A stretch of 5,912 nucleotides of DNA from Deltaproteobacteria bacterium (lineage in GTDB: Bacteria; Desulfobacterota; Desulfarculia; Adiutricales; Adiutricaceae): contig JAITIH010000347.1 in assembly GCA_031279525.1 (NCBI GenBank), positions 1-5,912 of the forward strand, in the 5' to 3' direction. The notes beneath the pieces were generated by a model. It saw only the letters and a program-made list of their open reading frames with translations. It was not told where the DNA came from and ran no database searches. Positions within the stretch are counted from its first letter, which is position 1, and every line of letters begins with the position of its first letter. This document shows, piece by piece, positions 1 to 4,864 of this stretch. The position numbers and the translations under genes are program-made.

Positions 1-692
1 GCCCACTGGGCCAGAGCCGCCAAGGCGGCGGTCTCGGTCCTAAGGATCCGGGGACCTAAGGCGACGGGCCAGAAGCCCAGCTCGCTTAGGTCGGCCTTTT
101 CCAGGTCGCTGAACCCTCCCTCAGGCCCAATCAGGATCAAAGGCTCCTCCTCTAAGAGCGGCCATTCCCGGCCTTGGGGGTCCATTAAGAGCTTAGGCCC
201 GGCGAACTCCCGAGCCCGGTCCACAAACCCCGCCCAGCCCAAGACCGGCCCCACGACCATGGGAACCGCCCGGGCGCACTGCTTGCGGGCTTCCTCGGCC
301 AGGCGCAGCCAGCGGGCCGGCTTGGCTTCCCCAGGACTCTGGGACCGGCCGCGGCCCGGGGTCAAGGGCCACAGCTCCCGGGCCCCCAGCTCCACGGCCT
401 TTTCCACGGCCCAGTCGAAGCGGCTGGGCCGGATTAAGGGCAGGGCCAGGGTCGGGCCCCAGGCGCTCTCGGCCGTAAACTCCCCAACGATCTTTAAGGT
501 TAGGACCTCGCGCCGCCGGTCGGCCGCCACGACCACGGCCGGGGCCAGCCCCCAAGGGCTGGCCAAGGTCACTTCGTCACCCTCGCTTAGCCTTAAAACC
601 TTTAAGCCGTGCCGGGACTGGCTGGCGTCCAAGGTGACCTCCGTCTCGTCGTAAGCCGCCCCGGGCGGCCAGGCCAAAAGGCGAGGCCTCAC
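1..692 (-). CDS. rsmE: 16S rRNA (uracil-1498-N3)-methyltransferase RsmE, C-terminus cut by window edge
   Basis: RsmE uses SAM to methylate N3 of U1498 in 16S rRNA in the assembled small subunit (family knowledge). I translated 230 codons from a GTG at 692-690; the frame runs off the left edge, so about ten C-terminal residues are probably missing compared with the usual 240-245. Seen in the sequence: an N-terminal PUA-like segment (SRHGLKVLRLSEGDEV, residues 26-41), then the SPOUT methyltransferase domain with EKAVELGA (97-104), a KQCAR variant of the usual EQSxR motif (137-141), the knot signature IGPEGGFS (188-195) and LGPRILRTETA (212-222). The GTG overlaps the prmA stop codon by 4 nt (GTGA), and GGGGAG lies 8 nt upstream as a possible Shine-Dalgarno, so translation is probably coupled to prmA. 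The prmA-rsmE pairing is common in bacteria, which supports both calls. Family assignment is near certain; only the 3' end is unknown. Confidence 0.96.
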   Translation of the reverse strand, partial: MRPRLLAWPPGAAYDETEVTLDASQSRHGLKVLRLSEGDEVTLASPWGLAPAVVVAADRRREVLTLKIVGEFTAESAWGPTLALPLIRPSRFDWAVEKAVELGARELWPLTPGRGRSQSPGEAKPARWLRLAEEARKQCARAVPMVVGPVLGWAGFVDRAREFAGPKLLMDPQGREWPLLEEEPLILIGPEGGFSDLEKADLSELGFWPVALGPRILRTETAALAALAQW

Positions 693-1621
693 GCCTCGGG
701 CTCCCCGATCAGGGCTCGGTCGGCCCCAGAGCCTTTAGGGCTTAAAAGCAAGGCCGACCACTCGGCCTGACCCAGGTGGCGAAGGACCCCTAGGCCTAAG
801 CCCTTAAAGACGGCCTCAATAGCCGGGACTTGCTCGGCTAAAAGCCCGGAGACGATCAGCTGGCCCTCCGGGGCCAAAAGGGCTTGGATCTCCGGGGCCA
901 GCTCGGTTAAGGCGTTTAAAGTGAGGTTAGCCACGATCAGGTCGTAGCCGGGGTTGAGGCGCGACAAAGGCGCGTCGGAAAAAGCGACCTGGCCCTCCTC
1001 CAACCCGTTGGCCTTGCGGTTGCCCTCGGCCACGGCCAGGGTGTCCCGGTCGTTGTCCAAACCCTCGACCTTAGCCGCGGGAAACAAGAGACTCGCGGCT
1101 AAGGCCAAGACCCCGCTCCCGGCTCCCAGGTCCAAGACCCTAGCCGGGGCGGCCTGGCCGGCCAGGTCGTGGATCAGGGTCAAGCACAAGAAAGTGGACG
1201 GGTGACGACCGCTGCCAAAGGCCGGGCCCGGGTCGATCCTTAAGACCTTGGCTCCGGGGCCGGCCTTAACGGGCTCCTCGCTCCAACTGGGGACGATCCA
1301 CAATTTTTGGCCAATGGCGAAGGGGGAAAGGCCCTTTTTCCAGGTCTCGCTAAAGTCCTCCCAAGGCTTTATCTCCAAAATGACCGCAAATTCCGTAAGC
1401 TGGATGGCCAGGTTCTCGGCGATCAGCGTCAAGGCGGCCGGGATCTCGGCCATCAGTCGAGACTCCTGGCCTAATGGAAACCCGGCCCGGTAAATCAAGC
1501 GGCCCTCGGAATCGGGGAGGTCTTCCCAGATTCCGCTGTCCCCGGCCTCGAAAAGAGCGGCCCCGACCGCCTCGCCGGCGACCGGCGGGGCGGCGATAGT
1601 CAGGCTAAGCCAGTCTTCCAT
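689..1621 (-). CDS. prmA: Ribosomal protein L11 methyltransferase PrmA
   Basis: PrmA trimethylates lysines and the N-terminus of ribosomal protein L11 in the cytoplasm, using SAM (family knowledge). The product has 310 residues, slightly longer than E. coli PrmA (293). An N-terminal substrate-recognition region (about 1-90) is followed by a WxxxWKxGLxPFxIGxxLWIVPSW linker (residues 87-113) and the PrmA hallmark DPGPAFGSGRHPST (130-143; E. coli has FGTGTHPTT, so this copy carries S and R substitutions). SAM motif I is VLDLGAGSGVLALAA (162-176), the acidic-loop motif is GLDND (187-191), and VANLTLNALTELAP (230-243) matches the VANI...LRELAP motif. IVSGLLAEQ (256-264) follows. The C-terminal tail after about residue 293 looks unconserved. 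The ATG lies one base after the amidohydrolase stop, with GGGG in that gene's final codons acting as a weak ribosome site; rsmE overlaps its end. The operon position implies co-expression with the other genes here. Confidence 0.96.
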   Translation of the reverse strand: MEDWLSLTIAAPPVAGEAVGAALFEAGDSGIWEDLPDSEGRLIYRAGFPLGQESRLMAEIPAALTLIAENLAIQLTEFAVILEIKPWEDFSETWKKGLSPFAIGQKLWIVPSWSEEPVKAGPGAKVLRIDPGPAFGSGRHPSTFLCLTLIHDLAGQAAPARVLDLGAGSGVLALAASLLFPAAKVEGLDNDRDTLAVAEGNRKANGLEEGQVAFSDAPLSRLNPGYDLIVANLTLNALTELAPEIQALLAPEGQLIVSGLLAEQVPAIEAVFKGLGLGVLRHLGQAEWSALLLSPKGSGADRALIGEPEA

Positions 1622-1622
1622 T

Positions 1623-2459
1623 TTAAAGCCCCAAAAACTCCGCCGCCGTCTCGCCTAAAACGCGCCTCTGGACCGCAGGGGGCAGGCCAGCGTCGTTAAA
1701 GTACTTTTGATAGCGCGCGGTTTTCAGAAGAGGGTAGTCGGTGCCCAAAGAGAAACGGTCGCCGACGATTTCGTAGGCTAAGGCCAAGGCCTTGGGCTCG
1801 AAGAGGAAAGGCATGGCCGCGGTGTCGAACAAGGTCATGGTCAAGTATTCCTTGACCTCCTTTCTAAGCGAGGCCAAAAGCGGCAGGCCCCCGCCAAAGT
1901 GGGCCAAAATCAGTTTGACCCCCTGGCAACGGCGAACCAACTCGTGGATCTGGCTGATCTCCATGGGGGCTTTGCCAGGGTACATATGGCCAATGGGCTC
2001 GTTGACGTGGACCAGCATGGGGGCCCCGTTATCTTTACAAAGCGCGCCAAGGGCCTCTAAGTTCCCTAAAAGGGCTGAGGTGAGGCCTTCGTCGTAAACG
2101 CATAGCTCCCCTAGGCCGTAACCGCCGGACTTTAAGAACTTTTCGGCGTGCCGATAGGCCCAAGGGGCCCTAGGGTCGAAGGCGGCCAGGGGGTAAAGGC
2201 GGTCGGGGTATTTTTGGCACTCCGCCAAGAGCCAGTCGTTATGGCGGTCGGCGTGCGCTTCCAAGACCCAAGGGAAACCCATGACCAGGGCTTTGTCGAC
2301 CCCGGCCACGTCCATGTCGGCCAATAGGGCCGCGGTGGAAACCAAAGGGGCTTTGGGATCGCCGTAAAGAATGGACAACCCTTTTTCCCCGTCTAAGTAA
2401 GGCGCCCTATCGGCCGCCAGATCCGGGGGGCTTAAATGAACGTGAACGTCGATAATCAT
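1623..2459 (-). CDS. Amidohydrolase family (amidohydrolase-2 type) metal-dependent hydrolase or decarboxylase
   Basis: This 278-residue protein is a cytoplasmic TIM-barrel member of the amidohydrolase superfamily, closest in layout to the amidohydrolase-2 group (ACMSD/gamma-resorcylate decarboxylase-like hydrolases and decarboxylases). Metal-site residues are visible in order: DVHVH with H6 and H8 on strand 1, E118 in GELC, H151 in LVHVNEP, H187 in ILAHFGGG, and D241 in LGTDYP on strand 8. All expected ligands are present, so it should be catalytically competent. No signal peptide is seen. The substrate cannot be told from sequence: members cleave or decarboxylate many cyclic and aromatic compounds. 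The ATG at 2459-2457 has only a weak AGG upstream. It sits 72 bp downstream of the biotin carrier gene and 1 nt upstream of prmA, so it is the middle of the operon. Whether its chemistry is linked to the carrier protein is unknown. Fold assignment is firm; specific function is not. Confidence 0.9.
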   Translation of the reverse strand: MIIDVHVHLSPPDLAADRAPYLDGEKGLSILYGDPKAPLVSTAALLADMDVAGVDKALVMGFPWVLEAHADRHNDWLLAECQKYPDRLYPLAAFDPRAPWAYRHAEKFLKSGGYGLGELCVYDEGLTSALLGNLEALGALCKDNGAPMLVHVNEPIGHMYPGKAPMEISQIHELVRRCQGVKLILAHFGGGLPLLASLRKEVKEYLTMTLFDTAAMPFLFEPKALALAYEIVGDRFSLGTDYPLLKTARYQKYFNDAGLPPAVQRRVLGETAAEFLGL

Positions 2460-2483
2460 GCGCGCTTAACCTGGCTTTAAGTT

Positions 2484-2509
2484 AAAAAGCTTTCTTCCGA
2501 AAGGTTTTT
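2484..2509 (-). terminator. AT-rich hairpin between carrier gene and amidohydrolase; possible leaky terminator or processing site
   Basis: Read on the minus strand, the dyad is AAAAA-C-CTTTC, loop GGAA, GAAAG-C-TTTTT. That is a 5-bp core with a GNRA-type loop, a C/C mismatch, then five A-T pairs ending in a T-run. It lies in the 72-bp gap after the carrier stop. The pyrimidine tract directly after that stop (TTTTTTCTTTTTTTT, about 2517-2531) has no hairpin before it. The weak stem suggests partial termination or an RNA-stability element rather than a strong stop. Function is inferred from pattern only. Confidence 0.4.
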
Positions 2510-2531
2510 TAGATCGAAAAAAAAGAAAAAA

Positions 2532-2744
2532 TTAGGACATCGTGACTAGAAGGGCGTCGGCTTCCACCGGTTCGCCCTCTTGGACGTGGACCTTCTCCAC
2601 TTTACCGTCTTGGGGAGCCGTCACCGGGATCTCCATTTTCATCGCTTCCATGACGATTAGCTCATCGTCCTCGGCCACTAAGTCGCCTGGCTTAACCAAA
2701 ATTTTCCAGACGTTGCCGCTCATGGGAGCTAAAATTTCGGCCAT
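2532..2744 (-). CDS. Stand-alone biotin/lipoyl carrier protein (BCCP-like, 70 aa)
   Basis: A single biotinyl/lipoyl domain fills the whole 70-residue protein. It has no linker or second domain, unlike full BCCP of acetyl-CoA carboxylase (about 150 aa) or oxaloacetate/propionyl-CoA carboxylase subunits. The biotinylation hairpin VMEAMKMEIP is at residues 31-40, with K36 the expected biotin-accepting lysine; the MKM triplet favours biotin over lipoate. The second half (VTAPQDGKVEKVHVQEGE) is the usual mirrored half-barrel. In length and layout it resembles mycobacterial TB7.3 and Bacillus YngHB (family knowledge). Its role would be to carry CO2 between a biotin carboxylase and a carboxyltransferase, but neither enzyme nor a biotin ligase is encoded in the window. 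The start is well set: a full GGAGGAG ribosome site lies 6 nt before the ATG. It is the first gene of the minus-strand operon, with a promoter candidate about 70-100 bp upstream. Confidence 0.93.
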   Translation of the reverse strand: MAEILAPMSGNVWKILVKPGDLVAEDDELIVMEAMKMEIPVTAPQDGKVEKVHVQEGEPVEADALLVTMS

Positions 2745-2750
2745 ACGCTT

Positions 2751-2757
2751 CTCCTCC
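2751..2757 (-). promoter_or_regulatory. Strong Shine-Dalgarno of biotin carrier gene
   Basis: GGAGGAG on the minus strand, 6 nt before the ATG, is the best ribosome binding site seen in this window. The other genes have weak or partial sites. This suggests that the small carrier protein is translated at a higher rate than the downstream enzymes and confirms its start codon. Confidence 0.75.
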
Positions 2758-2812
2758 GCCCCTCAAGCCAGGGCCCATAGCCCCGCGACCTTGAGCGTGA
2801 GAGTTTAGTAAC

Positions 2813-2843
2813 CTTATATATAGAAAAAAGGGGCTTAGCGCAA
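2813..2843 (-). promoter_or_regulatory. Candidate sigma-70-type promoter for the minus-strand operon
   Basis: On the minus strand TTGCGC (2843-2838) is followed by a 17-nt spacer and TATATA (2820-2815). A better -10 by consensus, TATAAG (2818-2813), gives a 19-nt spacer. The -35 matches consensus only in TTG, so this is a modest prediction. It would give a leader of about 60 nt before the carrier gene. It lies directly downstream of a hairpin with a T8 tract, an arrangement that would insulate it from upstream minus-strand transcription. Confidence 0.4.
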
Positions 2844-2861
2844 AAAAAAGGCCTTTCGGCC
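2842..2861 (-). terminator. Compact GAAA-tetraloop hairpin with T8 tract (minus strand)
   Basis: The minus strand reads GGCC-GAAA-GGCC followed by eight Ts. The stem is only 4 bp but all G-C, closed by C-G around a GNRA tetraloop, which is unusually stable for its size. The T8 tract makes it look like an intrinsic terminator. No minus-strand protein gene ends here, so it would stop either antisense read-through from the MFS promoter region or a short leader RNA starting near 2904. Confidence 0.45.
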
Positions 2862-2910
2862 GCGGCCGGGCCCTCGCGCCTTAGGAGCCTTTGTAACTGC
2901 TTAATTGACT

Positions 2911-2919
2911 ATTTTACCA
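2911..2919 (-). promoter_or_regulatory. Candidate extended -10 element, minus strand
   Basis: TGGTAAAAT on the minus strand is a TGn-extended -10 with a 5/6 hexamer. It lies in an AT-rich island (about 2888-2945) within otherwise GC-rich sequence. No good -35 is found 16-18 nt upstream, but extended -10 promoters can work without one. Transcription would start near 2904 and meet the T8 hairpin about 45-60 nt later. Prediction from pattern only. Confidence 0.3.
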
Positions 2920-2964
2920 CAAATTGTTTCTCCAATCGTTTATCCTCCCCGCCATGGGCCTCCT

Positions 2965-3003
2965 CCCCTAAGGGGCCTTTAGGGGGCTATAAGACCCCTA
3001 AGG
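2965..3003. repeat. Mutually exclusive hairpins built on a repeated CCCCTAAGG
   Basis: CCCCTAAGG occurs at 2965-2973 and again at 2995-3003. Between them CCTTTAGGGG (2976-2985) can pair with either copy. Pairing with the first gives a 7-bp stem (2965-2971 with 2979-2985) with a 7-nt loop. Pairing with the second gives a 9-bp stem with one bulged T and a 9-nt loop. The two folds exclude each other. Whether this is RNA switching, a protein site or simple motif over-representation cannot be decided from sequence. Confidence 0.5.
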
Positions 3004-3052
3004 CGGCGTGGCTTTGGGCCCCAAGGGCGAGGCTTTAGGGACGCGGCGAAAC

Positions 3053-3093
3053 CCGCCTAACCAAGGCGGCTAGCCGCCGGTCGGCTCCGCCGA
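3053..3093. repeat. Cluster of three GC-rich dyads, two overlapping
   Basis: CCGCCT-AACCA-AGGCGG (3053-3069) is a 6-bp stem with a 5-nt loop. It overlaps GGCGGCTAGCCGCC (3065-3078), a perfect 14-bp palindrome. TCGGC-TCC-GCCGA (3081-3093) forms a third small stem just after. Overlap of the first two means that only one can form in a single strand. No known repeat family is recognised. Confidence 0.5.
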
Positions 3094-3173
3094 GCTTAGG
3101 GTTGACGCTTAAAAGAAAAAGGGGGCGGCAAGGGGCCGCCAGGCCGCGGCCAAAGAGGGCCCAAGGCGGCTAG
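3061..3173. repeat. 13-bp direct repeat exactly 100 bp apart
   Basis: CCAAGGCGGCTAG is present at 3061-3073 and 3161-3173. The copies diverge straight after (CCGCC versus GCGAG). Only two copies are seen and there is no flanking mobile-element signature. GC-rich low-complexity sequence could yield this by chance. Confidence 0.4.
3111..3140 (-). terminator. Minus-strand intrinsic terminator-like hairpin without an upstream gene
   Basis: The minus strand reads GGCGGC (3140-3135), loop CCCTT, GCCGCC (3129-3124), CCC, then TTTTTCTTTT (3120-3111). A 6-bp all-GC stem followed by a nearly pure T-tract is typical of a rho-independent terminator, although three Cs separate stem and tract. No minus-strand protein gene lies upstream of it. 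It could end a short RNA started at the minus -10 near 3235-3240, or block antisense transcription. Confidence 0.45.
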
Positions 3174-3198
3174 GCGAGGACTGTGGCCATAAAACGAT

Positions 3199-3222
3199 AA
3201 AAAAATCAAGATTGAGTTTTTT
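3199..3222. repeat. AT-rich imperfect palindrome
   Basis: A seven-base A-run, then TCAA-GA-TTGA, then G and a T6 run form an imperfect dyad (one extra G on the right arm). The stem has too few G-C pairs for a terminator. The right half overlaps the -35 of the plus-strand promoter candidate, so a protein operator or bent DNA element is more likely than an RNA structure. Inference only. Confidence 0.4.
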
Positions 3223-3239
3223 GGGCGACTAAAGATAAT
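3212..3239 (+). promoter_or_regulatory. Candidate promoter for the MFS operon, with symmetric -10
   Basis: TTGAGT (3212-3217), a 16-nt spacer and GATAAT (3234-3239) make a reasonable sigma-70-like match (4/6 and 5/6). The -10 is nearly symmetric: on the minus strand the overlapping bases 3240-3235 read TATTAT, also 5/6, so RNA polymerase might start in both directions. The leader to the MFS start would be long, over 200 nt. A second -10-like CATAAT (3377-3382) lies closer but lacks a -35. Confidence 0.4.
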
Positions 3240-3408
3240 ATAGAAGTTTACGCGCCCCGGATTCCGGCGTAGACGCTTTCCGGCCTTTTTGGCGCGCCGC
3301 CTGGCCAACGTCGGCCAAACCCCTCCCTTTTCACTTTAACTCTAAGCGCGCGCTCTAAAGACGCGTTTTTTAACGGCATAATGCGTGACGACATGATTTT
3401 TATCGACA

Positions 3409-3420
3409 TAACGGCTGTTA
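3409..3420. promoter_or_regulatory. Operator-like dyad upstream of the MFS gene
   Basis: TAACGGCTGTTA is a near-palindrome, matching its own reverse complement at 10 of 12 positions. The left half, TAACGGC, is repeated at 3371-3377 next to a CATAAT hexamer, and CGACATNA is repeated at 3389-3396 and 3404-3411. Clustered short repeats just before an exporter gene often mark a regulator site, but no regulator gene is in the window and no specific family can be named. Confidence 0.3.
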
Positions 3421-3462
3421 CGCCCGCTTTTGGGGGCCAGCCGCGCGGCCAACGGACGTCTT

Positions 3463-4860
3463 ATGGGAACTAGCGGACCGGTCCCGCCCGAGGCGATTCG
3501 CCAACGTCGCTTAATAGTTTGCACGGCCGTCAGCGCCAATCTTCTTGGCAACGTCGGCCTCATTGGAGTCAACGTGGCCGCCCCGGCCATTTCCCTCGAC
3601 TTGGGCATGTCGGCCGTCGAGGTCAACTGGATTTCCCTGGCCACCCTCATGGCCATGGCCATGTTTTCCGCCCCCACCGCCCGCTTGGCCGACATCGCCG
3701 GCCGGCGCCTAGTCACCTTCTTGGGCCTGTGGGTGGCCATCGTCGGCTCGGCCCTAGGGGCCGTGGCCTGGTCGTCTTTTAGCCTTCTGGTCAGCCGGGC
3801 CATAACCGGCGTGGGGCTCGTGGCTTTCTTCACCACCGTGACCACCATGGCCGCGGCCGCCTATCCCCCGGAGCAAAGAGGCCGGGTCTTAGGGATGACC
3901 ATCGGCTCGGTTTACGTCGGCCTAAGCCTTGGGCCCGCTTTGGCGGGGTTCTTGGTGGAGCGCCTAGGCTGGCCGGCCCTTTTTTGGTTCACGGCCGTGG
4001 GCCTCTTGCCAACGGTCGTCTTCGTCCACCTGATCAAAAAAGACCCGCCCGCGTGCCCGGGCGAAAAAATGGATTACTGGGGCTCTTTGCTCTGGGCCGT
4101 GGCCGTGGCCCTCATTTTTTCCGGCCTGGCCAGCTTAGGGCTTGACCTTTCCATCCTGGCCGTCGCGGCCGGGCTTTTTTTGCTAGGCCTTTTCATAAAC
4201 CGGTCCTTAGGAATGGCCAGCCCCCTCATAGACTTGGCCTTGTTTCGGGACAGCCGCCGGTTCGCCTTTTCCAGCGTCGCCGCCTACATAAGCTACCTTT
4301 CCTCTTTTTCCGTCTCTTACCTCGTGAGCCTGTACCTCCAGTTCTCCAAAGGCCTCTCGCCCTCCGAGGCGGGGCTGCTGCTGATCGCCCAGCCGGTGTT
4401 CCAGGCCGTCATCACCCCCTTCGCCGGGCGCCTGTCCGACCGCTTCGACCCCGGCCGCCTAGCCTCTTTAGGGCTGTTAACCATCTTCGCGGCCTCTTTG
4501 TTTTTAGCCAACGTCTTAAGCCTGGACACCGGCGTCCCGGTCATAGTCGCCGATTTAGCCCTCTTTGGGGTTGGCTTCGCCCTCTTCTCGGCCCCCAATT
4601 CCAACGCCATCATGGGGGCGGCCCCGCCAAAGCGGCTAGGCCAAGCCTCGGTGGTCATCACCGTGACCCGCCTGTGGGGCCAGATTTCTTGCCTGGCCGT
4701 CACCACTTTAGTTTTCGCCATAATCATTGGGCCGGAGAAAATCCAGCCTCATCTTTACCCAAAATTCGTGACGGCCGCCCGCGTCTGTTTTTGGCTCTTC
4801 GCGCCTTTGGCCCTTTTGGGCGTCGCCGCCTCCCAGGCCCGGGGCGGGAAAGGCGTTTAA
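3463..4860 (+). CDS. MFS transporter, 14-TM DHA2 (EmrB/QacA)-like
   Basis: An inner-membrane proton-coupled major facilitator, probably an exporter of drugs or other small molecules; the substrate is not predictable. From the ATG at 3463 the protein is 465 residues. An in-frame TTG at 3430 would add 11 residues but has no Shine-Dalgarno; the ATG has only a weak GGA upstream, and 15 residues before TM1 is normal. I count 14 hydrophobic segments, as in DHA2 rather than 12-TM DHA1 members. Motif A appears as ARLADIAGRR (about 73-82, after TM2) and motif C as GLSLGPALAGF (about 153-163, TM5). A second A-like motif, GRLSDRFDPGR, is at about 322-332. In TM1 the family's LDxTIVNVALP is VGLIGVNVAAP, so the usual acidic residue is replaced by Gly. 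It is first in the plus-strand operon, 4 nt before the metallophosphoesterase, and divergent from the carrier operon. Confidence 0.9.
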   Translation: MGTSGPVPPEAIRQRRLIVCTAVSANLLGNVGLIGVNVAAPAISLDLGMSAVEVNWISLATLMAMAMFSAPTARLADIAGRRLVTFLGLWVAIVGSALGAVAWSSFSLLVSRAITGVGLVAFFTTVTTMAAAAYPPEQRGRVLGMTIGSVYVGLSLGPALAGFLVERLGWPALFWFTAVGLLPTVVFVHLIKKDPPACPGEKMDYWGSLLWAVAVALIFSGLASLGLDLSILAVAAGLFLLGLFINRSLGMASPLIDLALFRDSRRFAFSSVAAYISYLSSFSVSYLVSLYLQFSKGLSPSEAGLLLIAQPVFQAVITPFAGRLSDRFDPGRLASLGLLTIFAASLFLANVLSLDTGVPVIVADLALFGVGFALFSAPNSNAIMGAAPPKRLGQASVVITVTRLWGQISCLAVTTLVFAIIIGPEKIQPHLYPKFVTAARVCFWLFAPLALLGVAASQARGGKGV

Positions 4861-4864
4861 GGCC

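Larger units (their letters stand above)
2745..3462. other. Divergent intergenic spacer, about 700 bp, no protein gene supported
   Basis: This is the only long stretch without a gene. From left to right it holds the carrier-gene leader and promoter candidates (2751-2843), an AT-rich island (2888-2945), and a GC-rich patch full of overlapping inverted repeats (2965-3140). An AT-rich stretch with a palindrome and a back-to-back -10 (3199-3240) follows, then the MFS upstream region with an operator-like dyad (3360-3430). I compared it by eye with tRNA, tmRNA, RNase P, SRP RNA and the common riboswitch cores and saw no match. A 70-codon open frame on the minus strand (3308-3096) starts at TTG without a ribosome site and reads through the hairpins; I do not accept it as a gene. 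Confidence 0.7.

Noticed and set aside
193..654. Open frames on both strands inside the rsmE region
   Set aside because: They overlap the clearly conserved rsmE frame, have low-complexity Gly/Arg/Pro/Ser-rich products and no family motifs.
2542..2808. Plus-strand open frame opposite the biotin carrier gene
   Set aside because: It is a Ser/Thr-rich antisense shadow of a strongly recognised domain with a perfect ribosome site on the other strand.
2905..2933. Plus-strand TTGACT as a promoter -35
   Set aside because: No acceptable -10 hexamer lies 16-18 nt downstream.
3102..3125. Plus-strand TTGACG as a promoter -35
   Set aside because: The expected -10 position falls in a G-run with no AT-rich hexamer.
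2880..3250. Possible 6S, RNase P, SRP RNA or riboswitch in the structured spacer
   Set aside because: None of the conserved cores I know (for example the SRP GGAAGG...AGCAGCC loop, RNase P GAGGAAAGTCC, or the TPP and cobalamin boxes) is present on either strand. A covariance-model search was not possible here.
3096..3308. 70-codon minus-strand open frame in the spacer, very basic N-terminus, Pro-rich C-terminus
   Set aside because: It begins with TTG without a ribosome site, has no recognisable domain, and passes through the GC hairpin and T-tract at 3111-3140 so that its stop lies beyond the likely terminator. Composition follows the underlying repeats.
3342..3848. 168-codon minus-strand frame overlapping the start of the MFS gene
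   Set aside because: It is antisense to conserved TM1-TM4 and has an Arg/Thr/Met-rich shadow composition with no domain.
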